A DNA stretch of 64,000 bases from Methanohalophilus euhalobius (GTDB taxonomy: Archaea; Halobacteriota; Methanosarcinia; Methanosarcinales; Methanosarcinaceae), in assembly GCF_900215215.1 (NCBI RefSeq), contig NZ_OBDR01000001.1, positions 186,001-250,000 on the forward strand. Reading direction: 5' to 3'. Numbering within the stretch: the first letter of the stretch is position 1; each line of letters opens with the position of its first letter. The notes beneath the pieces are model-generated. The model had not been told where the DNA came from. It did no database searches and saw only the letters and a list, made by a program, of their open reading frames with translations. This document shows positions 47,110-55,937 of this stretch, piece by piece. A program made the translations under genes and the position numbers.

Positions 47110-47754
47110 ATGGTATCATCTCTGATGCGGTCTATTGAGATAAAACAACTAGAACAGCGCATTATATCTCTTTTTGACAGAACTTTCAACAAGGCTGCGA
47201 ATGTCAGTACACTGGATTATCGGGACGAATTGCTACGGAACACACGAAGGTGGTTCCAATCAAAAACCTTTGAAATCCAGTTCGATCTCCTGCTGACTGA
47301 AATAATAAGACTCGCACTGTCACATGCCGATGCGAACCTGCAGGAGGCACAGGTTGCTGCCTCTATTCCCCATATAAGCAAATCTGCAGCCGATAAACCA
47401 TATCCCCTGACAGCCGAAGCGGTCCGGCTCTCCACCGATCTGACTGGTAAAGTCGCAAAAAGCATTATTGCTATGCTGGACAATGAGGAGATCTAATACA
47501 GGAATTCCAACCAACTGGCCAACAACATCAAGAAATACTGGATAAACGAACCCTTTCCTGCAGTCAGATTTGCCAGGACATTTACAGCAGATGTAGCATT
47601 TAATTCGGAATTATACAGGTATTCTAAGCGTGGCGTGCAGGTTGAGTTCTTTGCAGAGATCGATGACCGGACTTCACCACAGTGCAGGGCCCTGCATGGC
47701 ACGGTTTTCGATGCCAATTCTGGTGAAGCAAGCAGAATGAGACTGCCGCAGTGA
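47110..47754 (+). pseudogene. Phage head morphogenesis protein (SPP1 gp7/Mu F-like), interrupted by TAA
   Basis: The frame 47110-47496 reads IEIKQLEQRIISLFDRTFNK and ends at TAA (47494-47496). In the same phase it continues YRNSNQLANNIKKYWINEPF, then FAEIDDRTSPQCRALHGTVF and stops at TGA 47752-47754. The motif D.RTSPQCRALHG is diagnostic for minor head proteins of the gp7/MuF type. A shorter copy of its beginning lies at 49990. As the interruption is TAA and not TAG, it is a real lesion. Confidence 0.65.
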
Positions 47755-47789
47755 TCTGTTGCCTGTGCCGGTTAGTCGTTCTGTTGACC

Positions 47790-48107
47790 CGGACAGAAAC
47801 CTATGCGCTAAGGCTTAAGCTTACAGGGGCCAGGAAGATTACAGAGGAAGTAAATCAATGGTTAAATAAACGTGCTGAATACAGGGATAAACAGCATACA
47901 TGGAGTGCTATATTGCTCCTGAAGACAAGAGGACTGGCTCAATACTTTGTTGGCAAACGCAAAAGTGTTGAGTTCATGTCTCATGTACATGAAATCGAAA
48001 GACAGGACAACATGGAAATCAGGCAGTTGTTACTTTATATTTTCTATTTTTAGTGGAAAAAATTGGGTTTCTCAAAGGGAACTCTACATGATTTGAAACG
48101 TGGAACT
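47790..48107 (+). pseudogene. Cas1 C-terminal fragment (copy 2)
   Basis: This longer Cas1 remnant reads RAEYRDKQHTWSAILLLKTR, GLAQYFVGKRKSVEFMSHVH, EIERQDNMEIRQLLLYIFYF, then TAG (48051-48053), then WKKLGFSKGTLHDLKRG. It ends at the same LKRG junction as copy 1 and is again followed by portal sequence. The active-site part of Cas1 is missing. It directly follows the phage head gene remnant. Confidence 0.68.
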
Positions 48108-48252
48108 AGGATATGTTTGGTTTCGAGCAGGCGCAGAACATTATTGTTGACTGGCTTGAAGAACACAGGTACCTGTCAGAGAACGAGGATATCGCTGCAG
48201 TCGGGCTTGGTATCAAGACACTGGACGCAAACGGCAGTCTTGATGTGCAGGA
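48108..48252 (+). pseudogene. Phage portal protein fragment (copy 2)
   Basis: DMFGFEQAQNIIVDWLEEHR followed by YLSENEDIAAVGLGIKTLDA matches copy 1 at 45067-45215, then the copy ends after SLDVQ. It is a truncated duplicate of the Cas1-portal chimera. Confidence 0.6.
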
Positions 48253-48307
48253 TTCCCGCAGGAAGGCGAGCAGTGATATAAGAAATAATTGAAATATTGT
48301 AACTCGA

Positions 48308-48943
48308 TTACTGGAAATCAAAATATTTCAAATAGATAACATCTTCTAAGGAAGTATTGGCCACTATCAACTTTTTTCTTGAAACAATATCCCTGTAATC
48401 ACCAGTAATAAAAAACATCTGTTCAACATTCAAACCAACATGATGTGCGTCGATAATAATTTCAAGGTCCATAAATTCTTCTTCTGCCAAACCATCTGCT
48501 TCCAATAACCTATAAATGTCGTTATAGGGATTATCACGGGCACATACTTTTACTAATTTATTTATATTCTGATAATTATCAAGACATCTTTTTTCCATGT
48601 CTCGCTGGAGATTTCTCAAATGATTTTTGGCTTCTTTTATATTTTCTACGGGGTTATTTTTAAAATACTCAATTAAGCAATCCCCGATCTGGTATCTTTT
48701 TAATACAGATGATGCTTTTTTTAAGCTGAATGATTGTTTTCTGTTAAATTCTCGGATAATGTGTTTAAATTCTTTCTTTATAATTCCCAAGTTCTTTTTG
48801 TATATATCCCTACATTCCTGACAAACGGTATTACTTGAATATCGATCTAAGGAGCAACGCATCACATCTAGAGATTTTAGATTCCAGTTATCGGTTTCAA
48901 AAATATAACCAATTAACACATTGTTATCAAGAAAAAGATTCAT
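48308..48943 (-). CDS. PIN-like domain protein of a two-gene unit
   Basis: A 211-residue protein beginning MNLFLDNNVLIGYIFETDNW, where LFLDNNVL is the first PIN strand with its catalytic Asp. FMDLEIIIDAHHVGL and MFFITGDYRDIVSRK near the C-terminus supply the later acidic positions (D..D and TGD..D). The middle has several cysteines (CQECRDIYKK) and a long helical region not found in small VapC toxins. Its start overlaps the stop of the 299-residue gene by four bases, so the two are translated together, like a toxin-partner pair. Confidence 0.68.
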   Translation of the reverse strand: MNLFLDNNVLIGYIFETDNWNLKSLDVMRCSLDRYSSNTVCQECRDIYKKNLGIIKKEFKHIIREFNRKQSFSLKKASSVLKRYQIGDCLIEYFKNNPVENIKEAKNHLRNLQRDMEKRCLDNYQNINKLVKVCARDNPYNDIYRLLEADGLAEEEFMDLEIIIDAHHVGLNVEQMFFITGDYRDIVSRKKLIVANTSLEDVIYLKYFDFQ

Positions 48944-49839
48944 CCATGCGCTTCCCCCTTATGATTTTCGTATGCGCATTTCAGTAGTTTCTTAACAGTA
49001 TCTTCGTTTTTATTTGAAAATTCATAATTGTCAGAAAGAATCTCTTCTCTTAGATCTTCCAGTTCATGATAAAAAGCAGGAATTGATTGTTCATATTTTC
49101 TCTCCCATTCATCAATGATGCTTTTTTCATCAGGAATATTTTGGTGATGTATTATTCTGACACAATTTGAAAAGACATCCCAGAATTTGTCCCTTAGGTC
49201 AACAATAAGACCATATTGTTTTTCGGAAGATGTACAATCCAAAATAAGACGTACAGTGTCATCCCATTCGAGATACAAATCAAATAGTTCAGGGAAATCA
49301 TCTTCAGGAAAATTGTTGAGTAAATCATCCAACAACGGTTCCAGCTGATCCTTTCTTGAACCAAATCCCCTTTCTTTACGATTCACAACATCAATATAAT
49401 CCTGAAAAATAGTATTGAAATCATATGGACTGTTTATTTGATATGAATCTCTTTTGACCTTTTTACCGTAATCTGATTTGTATCCATATTGTTTCCAAAG
49501 ATAACGAACTATTGAATCGATCGTTTTTTTTATATCTGCTTTAAGTCCATAATCTCTTTTTGGGTGCATGGGTGGGACGACTGTGTCGTCTAAAGTATAA
49601 TATTCAGTAAATTTTCTGGGAAGAGCACTATCCAGAAATCGGGGTTCTATATAAAACCCATATTTATACCAATATCCTGGTAGTTCCATATCAATTCCTT
49701 GTTTCCTCAATCTCGTGTCAAGTAAATTCATCAATTTAGAAAAATGAGAATGATTTAAGACCGGTTTTCTATAAGTATTGAAGGCTTTTAACAGGGAATC
49801 TATACTATACTCCAATATTGGATTCGGTTTTGTTACCAT
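48940..49839 (-). CDS. Uncharacterised partner of the PIN-domain protein, 299 aa
   Basis: Not recognised. It is a soluble protein that opens MVTKPNPILEYSIDSLLKAF and is rich in aromatic and acidic residues (LELFDLYLEWDDTV-like FDLYLEWDDTVRLIL near residue 190). It has no nucleotide-binding or helix-turn-helix motif that I can see. It precedes and overlaps the PIN gene, which suggests a functional unit: antitoxin, substrate adaptor or defence partner. The unit sits among provirus debris, which favours a defence role. Confidence 0.55.
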   Translation of the reverse strand: MVTKPNPILEYSIDSLLKAFNTYRKPVLNHSHFSKLMNLLDTRLRKQGIDMELPGYWYKYGFYIEPRFLDSALPRKFTEYYTLDDTVVPPMHPKRDYGLKADIKKTIDSIVRYLWKQYGYKSDYGKKVKRDSYQINSPYDFNTIFQDYIDVVNRKERGFGSRKDQLEPLLDDLLNNFPEDDFPELFDLYLEWDDTVRLILDCTSSEKQYGLIVDLRDKFWDVFSNCVRIIHHQNIPDEKSIIDEWERKYEQSIPAFYHELEDLREEILSDNYEFSNKNEDTVKKLLKCAYENHKGEAHG

Positions 49840-49934
49840 CTTTCACCACAAAAAAAGTATTTCGTCTAATTGTTATCAATACTCACATGTGAGTATTGGA
49901 AGCATTTGGTATAAACCTTTTGAATTAATTTCAT

Positions 49935-50107
49935 AATCGATTTTTGCCATAAACCCTATATACTCCTGCCATTCATCCGCCAAGAATATATGGCAACTTC
50001 CCTGCTGCAGGCAGTCGAAATCAATCAACTCGAGCAGCGTATAATATCTCTTTTTGACCGGACCTTTATCAAGGCAGCAAATATAAGATCACTGAACTAC
50101 AGTTAGG
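49935..50107 (+). pseudogene. Head-protein gene start, duplicate fragment
   Basis: From ATG 49990 the frame reads MATSLLQAVEINQLEQRIIS, LFDRTFIKAANIRSLNYS and a TAG. It parallels the start of the 47110 gene, and the match extends upstream through TTTTGCCATAAA (49943 and 47066). The rest of the gene is absent. It is a partial duplicate of the phage head gene and its promoter region. Confidence 0.58.
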
Positions 50108-50210
50108 ATCTGCCTAATGAATTCATGGGAATGATCAGACAACACAACCAAAGCAATAATATAAAAAGACCCTCCAAAATGTGTATCAGAGATCTCACAA
50201 GGGAATTAAT

Positions 50211-50510
50211 ATGATCAAAAGGGATATTATTCTGGGAAGACTGGATGAGCTGCTTTTGGAATTGAAAAAGAACTATAAAGTAAAGGAAATAGGCCTTTTT
50301 GGGTCGGTGGTGAGGAATGAATACAAAACCGGCAGCGATATTGATTTCCTTGTTGAGTTTGAGAAAGGTGCGGATCTTTTTGATCTCGCAGCTCTTGGAA
50401 TTTTTCTTGAAGACGAGTTCGGGACAAAGGTAGATATCATCTCGAAACGTGCCGTAAGGGATGAATTGAAAAGCAGGATTTTTTCAGAAGTGGTTTATGC
50501 GCATGCATGA
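50211..50510 (+). CDS. MntA-type nucleotidyltransferase (antitoxin)
   Basis: A 99-residue minimal nucleotidyltransferase. The active-site motif is IGLFGSVVRNEYKTGSDIDF (GS-x10-DxD), near residues 32-51. Start ATG 50211 (MIKRDIILGRLDELL) follows a GGGAATT site; the frame extends ten codons upstream. In MntA/HepT pairs this protein AMPylates and silences the HEPN RNase encoded next. Here that partner is truncated, so the antitoxin appears orphaned. Confidence 0.85.
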   Translation: MIKRDIILGRLDELLLELKKNYKVKEIGLFGSVVRNEYKTGSDIDFLVEFEKGADLFDLAALGIFLEDEFGTKVDIISKRAVRDELKSRIFSEVVYAHA

Positions 50511-50631
50511 GATGGTTTTCATGCGTGAGTACAGGTTGTTTTTAACTGACATTGTTGAAGCGATTGATGAGATTGAAGATTTCAGCAACATCTCTTATAC
50601 ATGCTTAGATGGCACAATTCAAATAAAATAA
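50503..50631 (+). pseudogene. HEPN toxin (HepT-like) N-terminal remnant
   Basis: ATG 50503 overlaps the MntA stop by eight bases, as in intact MntA/HepT operons. The 42 codons read MHEMVFMREYRLFLTDIVEA, IDEIEDFSNISYTCLDG and stop. The opening resembles the first HEPN helix (LFLEDI.EAIEKIE), but the RxxxxH catalytic motif is absent, so the toxin is dead. Confidence 0.62.
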
Positions 50632-50647
50632 CTGCACAAATTAAATT

Positions 50648-51547
50648 ATGAAATTGGCTCTGACTCATGATAATATAGATATCCTTCGGATAATTCCTAT
50701 TTCCAAAGGAAACACCATCGACTTTAAATTTTCTTTACTTGGGAATTATTTCCAGATCTCTTACTGGCAATTAGGAAAAAGTAAACCTGAAAGATGTCCT
50801 ACAACTTCTGAAATATCATACCACTCATCCAGTAGAGACAAAAAGAAGAAACCAGTAGTACACATCAAAGATAAATCCTCAGAAATTGTGTACCAACATT
50901 CCTTTCATAATATAATAGATATGAAACCGAGTTCTGAATTTCCGATGCCATTGTGTAAGATCTCTGTAAAAGAACCGGGTGTCAAAGAATATACTCAAAA
51001 AAATGAGCATGTTCTGTTTGATTTTAGTAATAAAGACTACTTTAAGTGCAACACCGTAGAAATATTTATAATTTCAAAGGATCAGGAATTGAATATCAGT
51101 AAAGTATGGCCAACTTATGATATATTATGGCAAACTTCAAGAATGGATTATCTTATAAGTGGGCCGGAATTAAGTGATTGTTTCTTAAATATGTTAAATG
51201 CTGGACCGAAAGTGTGTCGAGAAATGAATACCTCTTTTAGCGACTTTAATTTAATATTCAAACCATACCATGATGATAACGTTACAGAAAATTCAATATC
51301 TTTCTATGAAAATTATGATTATATTACAATTTTAGCTACGTCCCCCGTACAACTAACTGATAACAATACTAAAAAAGCAATTTCTCCAGTTGCACCTGCA
51401 TTCGCATTTGATTTAGAATGGCAATTAAATAATGGACTTGCTTCCCGAAAAGAAGCCGACCAGATGAAAAGAAAATTTGATAAAATGCTGGACAGGGTAA
51501 ATCAACTGAAGATTCACAGGCATGGTTTTTGTATTCCACAAGGATAA
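50648..51547 (+). CDS. Uncharacterised protein, 299 aa, next to the type I R-M operon
   Basis: Not recognised. It begins MKLALTHDNIDILRIIPISK, has a basic stretch SSSRDKKKKPVVHIKDKSSE near residue 72, and a C-terminal LEWQLNNGLASRKEADQMKR helical region. It is soluble with no catalytic motif evident. Codon use appears AT-rich, in keeping with horizontally moved DNA. It converges with hsdR, and its position between a decayed toxin-antitoxin pair and a restriction system suggests, but does not show, a defence or phage-related role. Confidence 0.5.
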   Translation: MKLALTHDNIDILRIIPISKGNTIDFKFSLLGNYFQISYWQLGKSKPERCPTTSEISYHSSSRDKKKKPVVHIKDKSSEIVYQHSFHNIIDMKPSSEFPMPLCKISVKEPGVKEYTQKNEHVLFDFSNKDYFKCNTVEIFIISKDQELNISKVWPTYDILWQTSRMDYLISGPELSDCFLNMLNAGPKVCREMNTSFSDFNLIFKPYHDDNVTENSISFYENYDYITILATSPVQLTDNNTKKAISPVAPAFAFDLEWQLNNGLASRKEADQMKRKFDKMLDRVNQLKIHRHGFCIPQG

Positions 51548-51583
51548 TGTGCGGCAAGTTATAATAAAGGGGATTTACAGAAT

Positions 51584-54574
51584 TCAGCTGTACTCTTCAG
51601 TAATTGCCTGATAGACGTTGTTGAACAACTTCTCCTTGATAATTTCGGCAAATTCCTCCTCATTCTTGATCTTGGAGAATAATTCAAAATTGACATCAAT
51701 CAACTTGTTTAGTTCTTCTCCAAAAATCTCGTTATAGATGAGTTTAACATCCTTCTTTTCATTCACTTCAGACGCTGAAGCCTGACGCATACGCTGGTTT
51801 GCGATCATATTGGATTGCATATTTCCAAGTACCTGGGCAACCTTATCCTCATCTGTCAGCATTTCTGCACCGCTGGCTTCGTTGATCTCTTTAACGATCT
51901 CGGAAAGCGGTGTCATCTCATCTACTGGTTTTATGGCTGCTCCTGGCTCGGGTACAGGTTCCAGATTTCCTTCATCATCTGACAGATATATTCTTCCCTT
52001 GCTGGTTTCCTGCAATCTGAATGAACTCATCTTGACCTTGTCGGTGACCTCTTTTGGCAGTCTATCATACTCCACATGCAACTCTTTCACAAGGAATCTG
52101 GAGAACTGGTAGAGTTTCTCAAGATCATCATCAAAGAAAGATATTATCTGGGACAGGAAGGCATACTGGCGTACAAAGGTGGTCATTTTCTTCTTGAAAT
52201 CCCGCCTCTCATCTTCTTCCAGTTCTCCCCATCTCCTGATTGGCTGGTGCAGGGCTGTATAGAGATTTGCCTGCTTTCCTCTGGAAGAGAAATATTCTGC
52301 AGCGAAGTTGTTGATGTCCGTATCATCAAAAACACCGAAGTCCCGCAGTTGACTTTCATAATCATAGAGTTTGTTGGGATCGGTTGCTTCAGTGAGCGTG
52401 GTTTTAACATGATACCTTTCGAAAGGTTCTTTGATCTTTTCTGCCTCGTTGACAAAGTCCAGTACCATCGTATCTGATTTTTCTGGATGGATACGGTTCA
52501 ATCGACTCAGTGTCTGTACTGCATCCACTCCACCGAGTTTCTTGTCCACATACATGGTGTGCAGCAGAGGTTGATCGAATCCCGTCTGGAACTTGTTGGC
52601 CACGATCATTATCCTGTATTCATCTTCATTGAACTTCTCAGCAGTCTGCGAGTCGGGAAAACCGTTCTCTCCCGATTCGGTGAATTCCTTGCCTGTGTAT
52701 TTCTTGTAGACATCTTCTCCTTGCACAACTCCCGAGAAAGCCACAAGCACATCAAAAGGATAGCCCTTTTCTGCGATCTGTTTCTTGAATTCCAGTTCGT
52801 ATCGGACTGCATTGGCCCTGGAACCTGTCACCAGCATGGCTTTTGCTTTGCCGCCGATCCTGTTTATGGTATTGGTTGCAAAATGATTGAGCATGAGTTC
52901 GGTCTTCTGCCTGATAGCATACTCACTTGAGCCCACATAGTTTTTCAGGAGGGATTTGGCAGCCATCTTCTGGTACCTGGGATCGTCCTCGATGCTTTTC
53001 ATCAGTTCAAAATAGGTGGTGTATGTGGTGTAGTTCTGCAGTACATCCATGATGAAGCCTTCCTCGATTGCCTGCTTCATCGAATACAGGTGGAAGGGTT
53101 CGAAAGTACCATCTGCCTGCTCTTCCCCAAACATCTCCATGGTCTTGTTCTTGGGAGTGGCGGTGAAGGCATAGAAACTGATGTTTTTGGGCTGGAGCTT
53201 GAGATCGGTGGTGATCTCATCCATCTTCTCATTGATTGTGTCTTCCACATCCCTGACCTGCTCGTCCTCATACTCCACGGTATCCTCGGTCACCAGCACC
53301 TTTCTGACATCTCTGGCGGTATTTCCTGTCTGGGAGGAATGGGCTTCATCGATCACCACTGCAAACCGTTTGCCAGGGGTCTTGTGGAACAGTTCGATTG
53401 CAAAGGGAAATGTCTGCAGGGTCACTATTATGATCTTCTTGCCTGCTTCGATGGCTTCAGCCAATCTTTTTGACTTGTCCCTGTCAATGGCTTCCACCGT
53501 TCCCCTGACCTGCTCATGTGCCATGATGGTGTTTCGCAACTGTTCATCAAGTACCCGCCTGTCGGTTATCACTATAATGGAATCGAAGATGTTCTCATTG
53601 TTTTCGTCATGTAATCCAGCAAGTTTGTTGCACATCCAGGCAATGGAATTGCTTTTCCCGCTTCCTGCACTGTGCTGGATGAGATATTTTCGACCGACAC
53701 CATTGATCCTTGTGTTTTCCACAACCAGATTGACTGCATCCAGTTGATGATAGCGAGGGAAGATCAACTGGCGGGATACATTGCCTTGTTCATCCTTTTT
53801 GTCCACTATCTGCAGGAAGTTCTGTATTATATCCAGCAACAGATCCTTGTTCCAGATCTCCTGCCAGAGGTAGGATGTATCGTAATCGTCATACATGGGC
53901 AGGTTGCCTGCACCATTTTGATATCCCTTGTTGAAAGGTAAAAATACCGTAGACTCACCCTGCAGTTTGGTGGTCATGTATACCAGATGCGGATCGACTG
54001 CGAAATGTCCGAAACACCTACCAAACTGCAGCAGGGGTTCTGCTGGATCCCTGTTGGTCCTGTACTGTTTGATCGCATTATCCACATCCTGCCCGTTCAG
54101 GGTATTCTTGAGTTCAGCAGTTATAATGGGAATCCCGTTGATAAACAGACACAGGTCTATAGATTTATTGGGCTTTTTCCTGCTGTAGTGAAGTTGACGG
54201 ATTGCGGAGAACCTGTTGTTCCTGTACTTTTTCTGATGGGCTTCATTGAGTGCAGTTTCGGGTTTGAAATATATGAGATCGAAATGACAGCCCGTATCCT
54301 TCACCCCTTTTCTGAGTACATCCAGTGTACCCTGTTTCTGGAGGACCTTGGTAAGCCTGTTCAGGAATTTGTCCTTTACCCTGTCATCCCCATGCCTGTC
54401 CTTTAATTTCTGCCATTCCTCGGACTGGGTGGAGCGAATGAAATCAAAGAGCATATCAGCATCCAGACAGAGTTCCTTATCATAGTCCTGATTTGAGCGC
54501 TGGATATACTTCTGGTCCCTTACAAGCGATTCCACTATATCGGTTTCGAATTTTTCTTCGGCTGGATCAGTCAC
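51584..54574 (-). CDS. hsdR: Type I restriction enzyme, R subunit
   Basis: A 996-residue translocase-nuclease. The N-terminal PD-(D/E)xK nuclease core includes SIDLCLFINGIPIITAELKN, with the ELK lysine at about residue 155. The superfamily 2 motor has QHSAGSGKSNSIAWM (Walker A, about residue 303), FAVVIDEAHSSQTGNTARDV (DEAH) and FYAFTATPKNKTM. VANKFQTGFDQPLLHTMYVD and TLSRLNRIHPEK are motor motifs V and VI. The C-terminal helical region binds the methyltransferase. Its start overlaps hsdS by eight bases. It has full length and no lesions. Confidence 0.93.
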   Translation of the reverse strand: MTDPAEEKFETDIVESLVRDQKYIQRSNQDYDKELCLDADMLFDFIRSTQSEEWQKLKDRHGDDRVKDKFLNRLTKVLQKQGTLDVLRKGVKDTGCHFDLIYFKPETALNEAHQKKYRNNRFSAIRQLHYSRKKPNKSIDLCLFINGIPIITAELKNTLNGQDVDNAIKQYRTNRDPAEPLLQFGRCFGHFAVDPHLVYMTTKLQGESTVFLPFNKGYQNGAGNLPMYDDYDTSYLWQEIWNKDLLLDIIQNFLQIVDKKDEQGNVSRQLIFPRYHQLDAVNLVVENTRINGVGRKYLIQHSAGSGKSNSIAWMCNKLAGLHDENNENIFDSIIVITDRRVLDEQLRNTIMAHEQVRGTVEAIDRDKSKRLAEAIEAGKKIIIVTLQTFPFAIELFHKTPGKRFAVVIDEAHSSQTGNTARDVRKVLVTEDTVEYEDEQVRDVEDTINEKMDEITTDLKLQPKNISFYAFTATPKNKTMEMFGEEQADGTFEPFHLYSMKQAIEEGFIMDVLQNYTTYTTYFELMKSIEDDPRYQKMAAKSLLKNYVGSSEYAIRQKTELMLNHFATNTINRIGGKAKAMLVTGSRANAVRYELEFKKQIAEKGYPFDVLVAFSGVVQGEDVYKKYTGKEFTESGENGFPDSQTAEKFNEDEYRIMIVANKFQTGFDQPLLHTMYVDKKLGGVDAVQTLSRLNRIHPEKSDTMVLDFVNEAEKIKEPFERYHVKTTLTEATDPNKLYDYESQLRDFGVFDDTDINNFAAEYFSSRGKQANLYTALHQPIRRWGELEEDERRDFKKKMTTFVRQYAFLSQIISFFDDDLEKLYQFSRFLVKELHVEYDRLPKEVTDKVKMSSFRLQETSKGRIYLSDDEGNLEPVPEPGAAIKPVDEMTPLSEIVKEINEASGAEMLTDEDKVAQVLGNMQSNMIANQRMRQASASEVNEKKDVKLIYNEIFGEELNKLIDVNFELFSKIKNEEEFAEIIKEKLFNNVYQAITEEYS

Positions 54575-55937
54575 TTACAGTCCCCCTGACGTCAATCTTC
54601 CCCGTGACAGCACTGGATATGAGTGCAGTACGATATTCCTTCAGGTATTCAATGGATTGTTCTGTTTTTTCGATTAAGTTGTCAATCTGTGATGTTTCTC
54701 TGTCGAGGTAATTGGCTATGGCTTGTTGTTCTTGGAGAGGTGGAATTGGAAATGCAAATTCATTAAAAACATTTTGATACAAATGCTGTATTGTAGTACC
54801 ATTGGACATATATTCAAAAAAGGCAGTAAAGACTTCAGAATTTAATATCCAGTACATAAAATCAGTGATATAATTGTTTGATAGAGGTCTTGTTACAAAT
54901 ATTCCACTATTCAATGTAGCTTCAGATTTTAATCCTTTGACTAGTGCAACCTTCCCAATGGTTCCATCTTTAGTAATCAGCAAATCATTTTCTTTTAGTT
55001 GTATATACGGGTCTTGATCATATCGATCTTTACTAACATGATAACAAGAATTCCAATTCACTATTCCATTGACAAAATCGGTGCCAGTAACCAAAAAAGG
55101 TCCCTCATCAATAAATTCATCTGACCTTAAACCATGCCAACCAATCCTTCCTTTTACATAAGTAGCATGTTTTATGCGAATGGTATCCCAGTGTTCGGGA
55201 ATCTCCCCTATCCACTCAATCCCCGAATCCTTCATCGGCACATCTGGATCGAGTCCCTTCGTGACCGTATGGCTGATCAGTGCCGAACGCCTCTCCTCCA
55301 GCAGTTCGATGAATTGCTGTTTCTTCTCCACAAGAGCATCGATGCGGGATGTTTCACGGTCGAGGAAGGTGGCTATGGCTTGTTGTTCTGGAAGTGGAAC
55401 AAATGGAATTTCCATATTTGCATACTTTTGTCCATTAACATTACCGATTGTTGATTCTAAAGAAATTTGATTTATCCAATGAATAAAAGGTGCAGATTTT
55501 GTGAAGTAAAATATGAATTTTGAGTAAGTAGATGAATTTGACTTATATCTTACTAAATATCCAGCATATGCACAAATTGGATGCTTGGTAGAATCATAAA
55601 GAAAAGACCTACCAATAGTTCCACTTCTAGAGATTAATATGTCACCATCTTCAACAATGTAATTTGACACAGCAGATTTAGTAACATGAACTCCTTCACC
55701 ATGTAGATTTCCATAATCATCTATATCTGTAGTCCTTAAAAATCGAATTCCGCTGCCTGTATATTCATCTGCAGATATATTTGCACCATACAATGCATAT
55801 TTATTGCACATATGTTTTAGTTTTGTTACATCCCAGTGCTCTGGAATCTCTCCAATCCACTCAATTCCCGAATCCTTGTAATCGGGATATGGGTCCATCC
55901 CTGAGGAATCCATGTACTTTACCTGGGAGGAACTCAT
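54567..55937 (-). CDS. hsdS: Type I restriction-modification specificity subunit
   Basis: A 456-residue DNA-recognition subunit with two target recognition domains and two conserved helical spacers. The repeat DSGIEWIGEIPEHWD occurs near residues 22 and 236, and matching spacer helices FLDRETSRIDALVEKKQQ and YLDRETSQIDNLIEKTEQ near 190 and 410. This gives a circularly symmetric HsdS. The two recognition domains differ in sequence, so the target is bipartite; its sequence cannot be predicted. It overlaps hsdM by four bases and hsdR by eight. Confidence 0.92.
   Translation of the reverse strand: MSSSQVKYMDSSGMDPYPDYKDSGIEWIGEIPEHWDVTKLKHMCNKYALYGANISADEYTGSGIRFLRTTDIDDYGNLHGEGVHVTKSAVSNYIVEDGDILISRSGTIGRSFLYDSTKHPICAYAGYLVRYKSNSSTYSKFIFYFTKSAPFIHWINQISLESTIGNVNGQKYANMEIPFVPLPEQQAIATFLDRETSRIDALVEKKQQFIELLEERRSALISHTVTKGLDPDVPMKDSGIEWIGEIPEHWDTIRIKHATYVKGRIGWHGLRSDEFIDEGPFLVTGTDFVNGIVNWNSCYHVSKDRYDQDPYIQLKENDLLITKDGTIGKVALVKGLKSEATLNSGIFVTRPLSNNYITDFMYWILNSEVFTAFFEYMSNGTTIQHLYQNVFNEFAFPIPPLQEQQAIANYLDRETSQIDNLIEKTEQSIEYLKEYRTALISSAVTGKIDVRGTVSD

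Noticed and set aside
47494-47496. Ochre read-through in the phage head gene
   Set aside because: TAA has no known sense meaning in methanogens; the neighbouring genes are broken, so it is a nonsense mutation.
44900-48300. A CRISPR array or casposon accompanying the Cas1 fragments
   Set aside because: I found no regularly spaced repeats, no Cas2 or PolB gene and no terminal inverted repeats. The Cas1 pieces lack the catalytic part, so no active adaptation or casposon system is supported.
45014-50105. TAG codons in the Cas1 and head-protein fragments as further pyrrolysine sites
   Set aside because: These genes are already truncated, chimeric or interrupted by TAA, so TAG here is adequately explained by decay and adds no evidence for decoding.
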